Of a stretch of DNA of 64,000 bases, positions 18,896-31,465 are shown piece by piece. The DNA comes from CAIKMD01 sp963803265 (GTDB lineage Bacteria > Pseudomonadota > Alphaproteobacteria > ATCC43930 > CGMCC-115725). The stretch is from assembly GCA_963803265.1 (NCBI GenBank), contig CAWDLZ010000022.1, positions 184,588 through 248,587 of the forward strand. The letters are read 5' to 3'. The notes beneath the pieces are model-generated. The model was not told where the DNA came from. It saw only the letters and a program-made list of their open reading frames with translations, and ran no database searches. The position numbers were made by a program, and so were the translations under genes. Position 1 is the first letter of the stretch, and every line of letters starts with the position of its first letter.

Positions 18896-19135
18896 AAGCC
18901 CGCGTTTATCGTCATGCCGAAGGATGGCGTGCTCGACCCGCAGGGCAAGGCGATCGCGCATGCGCTTGGACAATCTGGGCTTTTCCGGGGTCGGCGAGGT
19001 GCGCCAGGGCAAGGTGATCGAGCTCGAGCTCGCCGAGACCGACGCGGCCCGCGCCGCGCGACCGTCGAGGCGATGTGCCAGAAGCTCCTCGCCAACACGG
19101 TGATCGAGAGCTACCGGGTTGAGCTGGTTGGATAA
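18892..19135 (+). CDS. purS: FGAM synthase subunit PurS (frame broken as assembled)
   Basis: Small bridging subunit of the PurS-PurQ-PurL complex, about 80 residues. The readable pieces are MKARVY, VMPKDGVLDPQGKAIAHAL, DNLGFSGVGEVRQGKVIELELAETDAAR and TVEAMCQKLLANTVIESYRVELVG. They need one extra base removed near 18908 and 18968 and one base restored near 19055. Those segments cover the whole family length in order. The start overlaps the purC stop; purQ follows after 14 bp. Confidence 0.82.
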
Positions 19136-19149
19136 GGCGCCAAAGGGGC

Positions 19150-19840
19150 ATGCGATCCGCCATCATCGTCTTTCCCGGCTCGAATCGCGAACAGCGACGT
19201 GGCGACGCGCTCGACCGCGCCTCGGGCAAGAAGCCGCTCATGGTCTGGCACGCCGACAGCGACCTGCCCGAGGCCGATCTGATCGTGATCCCGGGCGGCT
19301 TTTCCTATGGCGACTATCTGCGCTGCGGCGCGATGGCGGCGCATTCGCCGGTCATGCGCGAGGTCAAGGACCGCGCCGCACGCGGCGACGCCGGTCCTCG
19401 GCATCTGCAACGGCTTCCAGATCCTGACCGAGGCCGGGCTGCTGCCCGGCGCGCTGCTGCGCAACGCGACGCTCCGCTTCCACTGCAAATCCGTCGATCT
19501 GCGGGTCGAGCGCGCCGACACCATCTTCACCCGCAACTATCAGCGCCGGCCAGGTGATCCGCGTGCCGGTGGCGCATCACGACGGCAACTACTTCGCCGA
19601 CGACGCGACGCTCGACCGGCTGGAAGGCGAAGGCCGCGTCGCGTTCCGCTATTGCGCGCCGGACGGGCGCGCTGACCGAGGAAGCCAACCCCAACGGCTC
19701 GGCGCGCGCGATCGCCGGAATCTTCAACGAGAGCAAGACCGTGCTCGGCCTGATGCCGCATCCCGAGGACGCGAGCCGATCCGCTGCAAGGCTGGCACCG
19801 ACGGCGCAGCCTTCTTCGCCAGCCTCGTCGAGGCGCTGGC

Positions 19841-19844
<4 letters not shown>
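19150..19844 (+). CDS. purQ: FGAM synthase subunit PurQ, glutaminase (frame broken as assembled)
   Basis: Glutamine amidotransferase subunit, about 229 residues when repaired. Visible in order: RSAIIVFPGSN, PGGFSYGDYLRCGAMA, PVLGICNGFQILTEAGLLPG with the nucleophile Cys, RVPVAHHDGNYFA, and GLMPHPEDAS with the catalytic His/Glu pair. Five net single-base insertions (around 19391, 19548, 19668, 19785 and 19799) plus one compensated pair near 19195 break the frame. The TGA at 19842-19844 overlaps the TTG start of purL. All catalytic residues are kept, so I read the breaks as sequence errors. Confidence 0.83.
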
Positions 19845-22042
<2,198 letters not shown>

Positions 22043-22063
22043 GGCATTGCAGAAAGGCGTGAA

Positions 22064-22300
22064 ATGGCGATCGATGCGGACGAGATCGAAAGGCTGATCA
22101 AGACCGGCCTGCCCGATGCACGCGTCAAGATCGAAGATTTGCGCGGCGACGGCGATCATTACGCCGCGACCATCGTCTCGGCCTCGTTCAAAGGCAAAAG
22201 CCGCGTCCAGCAACACCAGATGGTATACAGCGCGCTGCAAGGCCGGATGGGCAATGAGCTGCACGCGCTGGCGCTGCAAACGGCCGCGCCGCAAGATTAG
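22064..22300 (+). CDS. BolA family protein
   Basis: 78 residues, MAIDADEIERLIKTGLPDA start, with the BolA/IbaG fold segments ARVKIEDLRGDGDHYAATIVS and KGKSRVQQHQMVYSALQ carrying the conserved C-terminal helix His. BolA proteins form [2Fe-2S]-bridged complexes with CGFS glutaredoxins in iron sensing and cluster trafficking. The monothiol glutaredoxin gene follows 22 bp downstream and purL ends 21 bp upstream. Confidence 0.9.
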   Translation: MAIDADEIERLIKTGLPDARVKIEDLRGDGDHYAATIVSASFKGKSRVQQHQMVYSALQGRMGNELHALALQTAAPQD

Positions 22301-22322
22301 GCCCTGACGCAAAGGATCGACC

Positions 22323-22658
22323 ATGAGCGACGCTATTTCCCAACGCATCAAGCAGGACATCGCCGCCTACCCGATCGTCCTCTACATGAAGGGAACGCCG
22401 GTCTTTCCGCAATGCGGCTTCTCGGCCGCCGTGGTGCAGATCCTCACCACCATCGGCGTGAAGTTCAAAGGCATCGACGTGCTGGCCGATCCGGAAATCC
22501 GCCAGGGCATCAAGGAATTCTCGAGCTGGCCGACCATCCCCCAGCTTTATGTGAAGGGCGAGTTCGTCGGCGGCTCCGACATCGTTCGCGAGATGTACGA
22601 AACTGGCGAGCTCGAGGAACTTCTCGCGGCCCAGGGCTTGGCTCCCACCAAGACGTGA
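22323..22658 (+). CDS. grxD: Monothiol glutaredoxin, Grx4/GrxD type
   Basis: 111 residues with the CGFS active site in GTPVFPQCGFSAAVVQIL. KGTP, WPTIPQLYVKGEFVGGSDI and the closing glutathione-binding segments are intact. It coordinates a bridging [2Fe-2S] cluster with glutathione and partners with BolA from the gene just upstream. A likely role is iron-sulfur cluster transfer and iron-status signalling. Nothing on this strand follows for 800 bp except the catalase remnant on the other strand. Confidence 0.93.
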   Translation: MSDAISQRIKQDIAAYPIVLYMKGTPVFPQCGFSAAVVQILTTIGVKFKGIDVLADPEIRQGIKEFSSWPTIPQLYVKGEFVGGSDIVREMYETGELEELLAAQGLAPTKT

Positions 22659-22779
22659 GGCTCGCCGCTCGCGCGGCAAAGCGGAACGCGGCGAGGCTGA
22701 GGCCGCCCATCGCATAGCCCTCGAAGGTGTGCAGCCCGCACGAGTGCGCCGGTTCGGCGAGCGGGGCTACTCCGCCGCA

Positions 22780-23225
22780 TGCTGCGATGTTGGCGAAGAG
22801 GCCCTGCTTCTGGTACGCGTCGAAGAGATTGAGGAGCGCGCGCGGCTGGCCGAAATCGTCATTACCGATCCGTTGGTTGTAGCGCGCGGTATCGCCCCCG
22901 CTCTTCAAGGGCGGCTCCGTCACGTCCGGCCGCTCGACCGGTCCGCCGAACGAGTTGGGCTCGTAATAGGCGTCGGCGTTGGAATTGGCGGGGAAGAACC
23001 GCATCGCCCCGTCCTTGCGATAGTTGTGACCGGGCATTTCGGCGCGTTGACCGGCAGCGCTTCGTAATGCGTGCCGAGCCGATGACGGTGCGCGTCGGCA
23101 TAAGAGAAGATGCGTGCCTGCAGCATATCGGCGTCGGACTCCGGCATGACCTGCACGCAGAACCTGATGCAAGGATTCCGGCTCCAAATGACAAGGGAAA
23201 TGCCCAGATCAGCCGCCTCAACCAC
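22780..23225 (-). pseudogene. C-terminal remnant of a monofunctional haem catalase
   Basis: On the minus strand, in shifting frames, one reads FCVQVMPESDA, then MLQARIFSYADAHRHRLGTHYEALPVNAPKCPV, then after a one-base loss HNYRKDGAMRFFPANSNADAYY, EPNSFGGPVERPDVTEPPL, and DFGQPRALLNLFDAYQKQGLFANIAA. These are consecutive C-terminal catalase segments, but the roughly 75 residues expected between VMPE.DA and DKMLQAR are missing. Homology stops after NIAAAM. There is no start codon context and no N-terminal haem pocket here. The matching N-terminal piece lies beyond katG at 25.93-26.13 kb on the same strand. Confidence 0.8.
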
Positions 23226-23357
23226 CGTTCGAGCTGCCCGAGGTGCCGGCCGCCATTTGCACCCGGGCCTGGATTGCAGGAAGGTCCGAAAAGTGAGAAT
23301 ATTCACGCTGGCTCGGTTTTCATCCGGGGAATTCCGGCTTAAACCTCTTGCGAGAGC

Positions 23358-23374
23358 ATTAGAATTGTTCTAAA
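23358..23374. promoter_or_regulatory. ICE-like Irr box upstream of katG
   Basis: attagaaTTGttctaaa is a 7-3-7 inverted repeat with one mismatch to the alphaproteobacterial iron control element TTTAGAA-N3-TTCTAAA bound by Irr. It ends 93 bp before the katG ATG. A weak promoter (TTGCGA at 23348, TAAACA at 23371, 17 bp apart) would place the box between and over the -10. Binding by Irr is inferred; another Fur-family regulator could use a similar site. Confidence 0.6.
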
Positions 23375-23467
23375 CAATGTCCTCATCCAGTTAATTGGGC
23401 CGATACAGGCCGGCGCGTCGCCTGGTCGAAACAGATTGAAAAAGCCCGGAATACGAATGGAGTTGAC

Positions 23468-25657
<2,190 letters not shown>

Positions 25658-25667
25658 TCTCAGCGAA

Positions 25668-25697
25668 GCGGCGTTTCAAAACAACTTGAAACGCCGC
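25668..25697 (+). terminator. Perfect 12-bp stem-loop after katG
   Basis: gcggcgtttcaa-aacaac-ttgaaacgccgc starts 10 bases after the katG stop. The stem has no mismatch and a 6-base loop. There is no T-run behind it, so it may be a weak or Rho-assisted terminator or an mRNA-stabilising hairpin. Confidence 0.6.
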
Positions 25698-25934
25698 CCG
25701 CACGCTTTGCCCTCATGATCCGCTGGTCGCATCCGGACTCGAACTTGGCGGGACCATTTTCTTAAATCGTTCCAACAGAAGACTTCGGGACGACGGGTGG
25801 GGTGACAGGCCAGACCATCGAAGGGGCGCACTGTCCAAACCGGACGCAGCCCAGTCAGTGCCAACTGATCGCTGCCGATCCCGACTTTGCCGTGCCTACG
25901 CTTCGTTCCAGCGCGACATGGTGTATCGCGATGT

Positions 25935-26131
25935 ATAGGGGTCGCGCACGAACAACACCGGCGTGTTGTTGCCGACCATGTCCCCGCTGCCTTCCTCGCT
26001 ATAGAATTCCAGCGCGAAGCCGCGCACATCGCGCTCCGCATCGGCGGCGCCCGCCTCGCCGGCGACCGTCGAGAAACGCGCCAGCATCTCGGTCTTCTTG
26101 CCCACCCGCTCGGGCAAAATCTTGGTTAGAG
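25935..26131 (-). pseudogene. N-terminal remnant of a monofunctional haem catalase
   Basis: Minus-strand reading gives KILPERVGKKTEMLARFSTVAGE, then AERDVRGFALEFYSEEGSGDMVGNNTPVLFVRDP, corresponding to catalase residues around 55-105 (the VRFSTV, RGFA.KFYTEEG and VGNNTPVFF.RDP signatures). Upstream, the sequence that should hold the haem-distal His region is not recognisable. Downstream, homology ends at RDPY and a stop follows. It shares strand and order with the C-terminal remnant at 22.8-23.2 kb. Together they are best read as one catalase gene split and largely replaced by the katG segment. Confidence 0.78.
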
Positions 26132-26386
26132 ATGAATGGTAACTATTCAAGCGCGATGCGAAGTTGATCCGCATCAAGCAAGAACGAGAAATCGGAGGAC
26201 AGGCGAGCCCCGCGGGCGGGAGTGCTTGTCGTCGTTCCGCTTCCAAGAACATCCGTCTATGAAATGGTGCCGGCGTGGCTGCGGCGCGCAACCCTGTTGC
26301 CGAGGCCGTTCAGTGGCTTGATCGAGCGCAGGCACAGAACCCGTCTCGCCGCGATGAATAATCCCTGCTAGCTACCGCAAGCCGCG
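26132..26386. other. Gap without recognisable gene
   Basis: Short frames here have no family resemblance. This is where the first 50 residues of the broken catalase gene and its promoter would be expected, but I cannot recognise them. Confidence 0.4.
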
Positions 26387-27692
26387 CTACTCTTCTTCGA
26401 TCCCCTCCTCTTTCGGCGGAACGATCAGCACCTTCGCGACTCGTCGAGCGTCCATCCCCAGAACTTCGAAACGGAAGCCCTCGACCATCACATAATCGCC
26501 GACCGCCGGGATGCGGTGCATGACCGCCATGATGAAGCCGCCCAGCGTGTGAAACTCGCCGGTGTCCTCGTCGGGCAGGACCGGCAGCCCGGTCAAATCC
26601 TTGACCTGATCGAGCGGCGCCATGCCGTTGACGATGAGCGCGCCATCCTCGCGCCGCTGCACGGTCTCGCCGCCCGGCTCGCCGGCCACGGCGATCTCTC
26701 CGACCAGCGATTGCAGTATGTCGTGCAGGGTGACAATGCCTTGGAAGTCGCCGAACTCGTCGACGATCAATGCCATCGGCTCGCCCGATTTGCGGAACAC
26801 CTCGAGCGCCTCGAGCGCGGTCGCGGTTTCGGGAATGTAGAGCGCCGGCCGCACCAGCCGCCGCAACTCGACCGGCGCGCCGCTCATTTCCGCGATCAAT
26901 AGGTCCTTCACCTGGACGATTCCGGCGACTTGCACGGGACCGCCCTCAAACACCGGAAAGCGCGAATAATGGCTGGCGCGAATTTTGCGCCGGTTTTCCT
27001 CTAGGCTGTCGGAGAGATCGAGCCATTCGACCTGGGTGCGCGGGGTCATCACCGCGCCGACCCGCCGGTCGCCCAATCGCAGCGCCATCTGCACGATCTC
27101 GGTCTCGGCGGCATGGACCTCGCCCGCTGCCTGGGCCTCGCGCAGCATGATGCTGATCTCTTCCTCGGTCACCGGCCCGCCTTCCGCCGGATGCAGCGGC
27201 AACAGGCGCAACACCAAGCTGCTCGACGCGCCGAGGAACCACCCAACCGGCGCGACGATCGCGGTCATCGCCTTGAGCGTTCCAGCGAGGTGCACGGCGA
27301 TCGCGACCGGCCGGCGCAAGGCCATGCGCTTCGGCACCAACTCGCCAAGGATGAGCGTGAGATAGGAGATACCCCACCACGACCAGCGCGACGCTTAAGG
27401 GTCGCGCTTGGGCGGTGAACGGCGCCAGCGCCGCCTCGATCCGCTGGGCCAGCGCCGCGCCGCCGATGACGCTTGCGAGGACGCCGATGACCGTGATGCC
27501 GATTTGCACGGTAGAGAGAAACCGCCCTGGATCGCGCTTCAACTCGAGCGCGATGCGCGCCCCGTGCCGGCCGCTTTCGGCGGCGTGCACGAGGGTGGCG
27601 CGGCGCGCCGACACGACGGCCATCTCGGCCAAAGCGAAGAAGCCGTTGACGAGGATCAAGACGAAAATGACGGCGAGTTGCAGCCACAGCAT
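26387..27692 (-). CDS. HlyC/CorC-family CNNM/CBS/CorC_HlyC membrane protein (one frameshift as assembled)
   Basis: About 434 residues after removing one extra base in the C run at 27372-27375. The N-terminal DUF21/CNNM membrane domain (MLWLQLAVIFVLILVNGFFALAEMAVVSARR, STVQIGITVIGVLASVIGG, YLTLILGELVPKRMALR) is followed by two CBS repeats (RVGAVMTPRTQVEWLDL and PETATALEALEVFRKSGEPMALIVDEFGDFQGIVTLHDI). The C-terminal CorC_HlyC FAD-like-fold domain ends in an acidic tail. Members move or sense divalent cations such as magnesium. It stands alone. Confidence 0.85.
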
Positions 27693-27889
27693 GGCAGCCC
27701 CGGGGCTCGAGTTCTGCGCGATAGAATAGCAAGGATCGGAGCCCGCCGAAGCCCCGTGTTGGCGGCACCGGTTTGGGTGCTATCGCGCGTGTTGAGAAGA
27801 AGCGGCCTCGACGCCGGCCTGCATGCGCCGTTCCGCTATCGGCTCGACCGGCGCGGCGAGGGTTCCCGCTAACCCGAAGCGATCAGGCT

Positions 27890-27994
27890 CTAAAGCGCGG
27901 TCCATTCGAGTTGAATGGGACCGCTGCTCTAGATTATCGATTTGGTCGCATTTTCGACGGCGAACCGGTACCCACTTCGCCGGAAAATGCTCTA
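27890..27994. repeat. Composite palindromic intergenic element overlapping the rpsD stop codon
   Basis: Two imperfect palindromes in tandem. The first is cggtccattcgagttgaatgggaccg, flanked by gctctaaagcg and gctctag. The second is gcattttcgacggcgaa...cttcgccggaaaatgc, where arms of 15 bases pair with a two-base bulge around accggtaccca. It ends in gctctag, whose cta is the rpsD stop codon. This layout matches a repeat family seen between genes across Rhizobiales and relatives. On the minus strand it sits where an rpsD terminator would be. Confidence 0.8.
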
Positions 27995-28606
27995 GCGCGA
28001 ATAGAACTCGACCACGAGGTTCGGCTCCATCTGCACGGGATAGGGCACGTCGGCGAATTTCGGCGCGCGCACGAAGCGGCCCTTGAGCTTGGCCTGATCG
28101 ACCTCGAGATAATCCGGCACGTCGCGCTCGGTCGAGGCGGTGGCCTCGATGATGACCGCCATCTGCTTGGATTTCTCGCGCACCTCGACGGTGTCGTTGT
28201 CCTTCACCGAATAGGACGCGATGTTGACGCGCTTGCCGTTGACCAGGATGTGGCCGTGATTGACGTATTGGCGCGCGGCGAAGGGCGTCATCGCGAATTT
28301 CATGCGATAGACCACGGCGTCGAGCCGGCGCTCCAACAGCGCGATCATGTTCTCGGACGTGTCGCCCTTGCGCCGCGCCGCCTCGGCGAACAAGCGCCGG
28401 AACTGGCGCTCGCCGAGATTGCCGTAATAGCCCTTGAGCTTCTGCTTCGCCATCAGCTGCGTGCCGAAATCGGAGGGCTTCTTGCGCCGCTGACCGTGCT
28501 GGCCGGGACCGTAGTCGCGGCGGTTGAGCGGCGATTTCGCCCGGCCCCAGAGATTGACCCCGAGCCGGCGGTTGATCTTGAACTTCGAGCCTTCGCGTTT
28601 ACTCAT
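27992..28606 (-). CDS. rpsD: 30S ribosomal protein S4
   Basis: 204 residues, MSKREGSKFKINRRLGVNLWGR start and an S4 domain in the middle (LERRLDAVVYRMKFAMTPFAARQYVNHGHILVNGKRVNI). Binds 16S rRNA early in 30S assembly. It is a single gene here, as in many alphaproteobacteria, not part of the alpha operon. A good sigma70-type promoter lies about 100 bp upstream with a leader that contains a GCCCG-TCTT-CGGGC hairpin. The stop codon is shared with the end of a palindromic repeat. Confidence 0.97.
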   Translation of the reverse strand: MSKREGSKFKINRRLGVNLWGRAKSPLNRRDYGPGQHGQRRKKPSDFGTQLMAKQKLKGYYGNLGERQFRRLFAEAARRKGDTSENMIALLERRLDAVVYRMKFAMTPFAARQYVNHGHILVNGKRVNIASYSVKDNDTVEVREKSKQMAVIIEATASTERDVPDYLEVDQAKLKGRFVRAPKFADVPYPVQMEPNLVVEFYSR

Positions 28607-28702
28607 CGTGGTTGAGATCCGTTTGGTTGTTGTTGTTGTCCCAATAGGCCCGAAGACGGGCGGGGCGCGGCAGCGTCCACGTTCTTGGGAAGAAGCCGAG
28701 GG

Positions 28703-28730
28703 ACTATAATTTGGCGCGCCGGCTTGTCAA
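28703..28730 (-). promoter_or_regulatory. Sigma70-type promoter of rpsD
   Basis: On the minus strand TTGACA (28725-28730), 16 bases, then TATAGT (28703-28708). The -35 is a perfect consensus and the -10 has five of six matches. It points into the about 97-base rpsD leader, which contains a small hairpin and a GTT repeat. Confidence 0.75.
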
Positions 28731-28743
28731 GGCGGCCAAGGGG

Positions 28744-29088
28744 TTAGGGCAAGCTCGGCGGGAAAGCATGGCGCCCGTCGCGACCGAGCGGCAAGGGCCG
28801 CACCCACAATACGGCGGCGAGGGGCAGCACCCCGTGGAGATGCGGGAAGAGCTGGCCGCCGCGCGCGGCCTCCCATCGGAGCGCCTTACCCAGCGCCTCG
28901 CCATCGACGGCTACGAGCACGAGATCGGCCTGGCCGGCAAAATGCTTGGCCGCCGTTTCCTCGGCCTGGGCCGCGGTCGAGAAATGGATGAAGCCGTCGG
29001 TCAGGTCGATTCCCGCGCCGCGGAATTCCCCGGCGCCCTCGGCCTCCTGCCAGTCGGCGGCGGAGAGGATTTTATAGATCGGCGTCAT
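28744..29088 (-). CDS. DUF952 family protein
   Basis: 114 residues, MTPIYKILSAADWQEAE start. The segment GIDLTDGFIHFSTAAQAEETAAKHFAG is the DUF952 signature (DGFIHFST), and LFPHLHGVLPLAAV follows. These small cytosolic proteins have no established role; the fold suggests ligand binding. The ATG overlaps the trmJ stop as ATGA (29085-29088), so it is the last gene of the cysS-cimA-trmJ-DUF952 operon. Confidence 0.87.
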   Translation of the reverse strand: MTPIYKILSAADWQEAEGAGEFRGAGIDLTDGFIHFSTAAQAEETAAKHFAGQADLVLVAVDGEALGKALRWEAARGGQLFPHLHGVLPLAAVLWVRPLPLGRDGRHAFPPSLP

Positions 29089-29858
29089 GCCTTGGTTTTC
29101 CGCTCGCGTTGCCCGGCGAAGGAGGTAACGACGCCGTGTAGCGTGCGCAGCTCCTGCTCGGTGCAGCCGGCGCGCTGAAAGAGATTGCGCAAGTTCCGGA
29201 CCATCGAGGGCCGCTTCTCGGCGTTGCGCATGAAGCCGCTGCGGTCGAGCTCTTCCTCGAGATGCTCGAAGAACTGGATGAGCTTGTCCTTGGTCGCAGG
29301 GGCGGAATGGCCGGTGGCAAGCTGGTCGGGCGGCGTCTCGTCGGCGGCCAGGAACCATTCATAGCCGACGATCAGCACCGCCTGGGCGAGATTGAGCGAC
29401 GAGAAGGCCGGGTTCAGCGGCACCGTGAGGACGGTGTCGGCCAGCGCGACATCCTCGTTCAAGAGCCCGCTGCGCTCGGGGCCGAAGAGGATGCCGCAAG
29501 CCTCGCCCGCGGCGAGAAACTCGCGCGCTTCTCTGGCGGCCTTGCGCGGCGTGAGGATGCGCTTCACCATGTAGCGGTCGCGCGTCGTCGCGGCATAGAC
29601 ATGGCGCAGCCCCGCGATCGCATCCGACACGGTGTCGTAGAGCCGCGCCTTGTCGAGGACGACATCGGCGCCGCTCGCCGCCGCGTGCGCCTTCTTGTTG
29701 GGCCAGCCGTCGCGCGGCGCAACAAGGCGCAGATCGGTCAAGCCGCAATTGTACATGGCGCGCGCCGCGGTGCCGATATTCTCGCCCAGTTGCGGCTCCA
29801 CGAGAATGATCGCGGGGCCGCCTTTCGGCGCGCGCCTGCGATGATCGGTGCCGGCCAT
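29085..29858 (-). CDS. trmJ: tRNA (cytidine/uridine-2'-O)-methyltransferase, TrmJ-like
   Basis: SPOUT-family enzyme that methylates ribose at position 32 of several tRNAs. 257 residues from the ATG at 29856-29858. Motif 1 GPAIILVEPQLGENIGTAARAM with LRLVAPRDGWPN, motif 2 CGILFGPERSGLLNEDVALAD, and motif 3 NPAFSSLNLAQAVLIVGYEW contain the trefoil-knot SAM-site residues. The C-terminal helical extension is typical of TrmJ. It follows cimA by about 8 bp and overlaps the next gene. Confidence 0.9.
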   Translation of the reverse strand: MAGTDHRRRAPKGGPAIILVEPQLGENIGTAARAMYNCGLTDLRLVAPRDGWPNKKAHAAASGADVVLDKARLYDTVSDAIAGLRHVYAATTRDRYMVKRILTPRKAAREAREFLAAGEACGILFGPERSGLLNEDVALADTVLTVPLNPAFSSLNLAQAVLIVGYEWFLAADETPPDQLATGHSAPATKDKLIQFFEHLEEELDRSGFMRNAEKRPSMVRNLRNLFQRAGCTEQELRTLHGVVTSFAGQRERKTKA

Positions 29859-29866
29859 CCTCAGGC

Positions 29867-31457
29867 CTAGACCCGGCGGCCCGCGCGCCACAGCTTGTAG
29901 GTGATGCCGTCGTGAAGCGCGTTGTAGGAAGCGTCGATGACGTCGGTCGAGACGCCGACCGTCGACCAGGTCTCGCCATCGTCGGCCGATTCGATCATCA
30001 CGCGAGTCACCGCCTTCGTCGCGTCCTGCGGCGTGAGGATACGCACCTTATAGTCGGTCAGGCGGATGCGCTCGATCTCGGGGTAGGTCGGGGTCAGCGC
30101 CTGGCGCAAGGCGGCATCGAGCGCATCGACCGGGCCGTTGCCCTCGGCCACCTTGAGGAACTCGGTCCCGTTCACCGTGACCCGGACGATCGCCTCGGCG
30201 ACATGGACGAGCCGCCCGAGGGCGTTGTAGCGCCGCTCGTCGCTGACGCGAAAGTTCTGCAGCTTGAAATACTCGGGCACGCTATCAAGGATGCGCCGCG
30301 CCAGCAGCTCGAAGCTCGCCGCGGCGCCGTCATAGGCATAGCCCTGGAACTCGCGGGCTTTAACCTCGTCGAGCAAGGCGTTGAGCTTGGGATGGTCGGG
30401 CGGCAGCTCGATGCCGATCTCGCGGAGCCGCGCCACGATGTTGGCGCGCCCGGCCTGGTCCGAGACGACGATGTGCCGGACATTGCCGACCACCGCCGGA
30501 TCGACGTGCTCGTAGGAGCGCGGGTCTTTCTCGACCGCCGAGACGTGCAGGCCGCCCTTATGCGCGAAGGCGCTCTCGCCGACATAGGCGGCGTGCCGGT
30601 TGGGCGCGCGATTGAGGCGCTCGTCGAGAAAGCGCGAGACATGGGTGAGGCGCGCGAGGCCGGCCGCGTCGATGCCCGTCGAATAACCCATCTTCAGCAT
30701 CAGGCTCGGGATCAACGAGACCAGGTTCGCATTGCCGCAGCGCTCGCCCAATCCATTCAACGTGCCTTGCACCTGGCGCGCGCCGGCGCGGACCGCGGCG
30801 AGCGCGTTGGCCACCGCGTTCTCGGTGTCGTTGTGGGAATGGATGCCGAGCCGGTCGGCCGGGATTTGCTTTCCGACCTCGCGAACGATGCCCTCGACCT
30901 CGTGCGGCAGGGTGCCGCCATTGGTGTCGCACAGCACCAGCCAGCGCGCGCCCGCGTCATGGGCGGCCTTGAGGCAAGCGAGCGCGAAGGCGGGATTGGC
31001 CTTGTAGCCGTCGAAGAAATGCTCGGCGTCGAAGATGGCTTCATCGAGCCGCTCGGCGGCAAGCCTCGACGGAGTCCGCGATCATCGCGATGTTCTCGTC
31101 GAGGCTCACGCCGAGCGCCACGAGGGCATGAAAATCCCAGGTCTTGCCGACGATGCAGGCGACGCGCGCATTGCTGCCCAGCAGCGCTGCGAGACCGGGA
31201 TCGTTGGCGGCGCTGCGCCCGCTGCGTCGCGTCATGCCGAAAGCGGCGATGCGGGCATGGCCGAGCTTGGGAAGCTTGGCGAAAAACGCGTCGTCGGTCG
31301 GATTGGCGCCCGGCCAGCCGCCCTCGATATAGTCTAGCCCAAGCCCATCCAGCTCGCGGGCAATGGCCAGCTTGTCGGGCACGCCGAAATCGACGCCTTG
31401 CGTCTGCGCGCCATCGCGCAGCGTCGTGTCGTAAAGATAAATGCGCTCGCCGATCAT
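29867..31457 (-). CDS. cimA: (R)-citramalate synthase (one frame break as assembled)
   Basis: Joins pyruvate and acetyl-CoA for the threonine-independent isoleucine route. The N-terminal part has IYLYDTTLRDGAQTQGVDF with the metal/catalytic residues and YIEGGWPGANPTD. The larger C-terminal part has LCDTNGGTLPHEV, GIHSHNDTENAVANALAAV, FAHKGGLHVSAVEKDP and the LeuA dimer regulatory domain, which binds isoleucine in the family. A break near 31065-31070 (VEA then LAAERLDEAIFDAE) is repaired by one base. Start at 31457 (MIGERIYLYD). About 9 bp after cysS. Confidence 0.88.
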
Positions 31458-31465
31458 GGGCCAGT

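Noticed and set aside
22510..22780. Open frames after the catalase remnant on the minus strand as a continuation of the catalase.
   Set aside because: Catalase similarity ends at NIAAAM and the rest is antisense to grxD.
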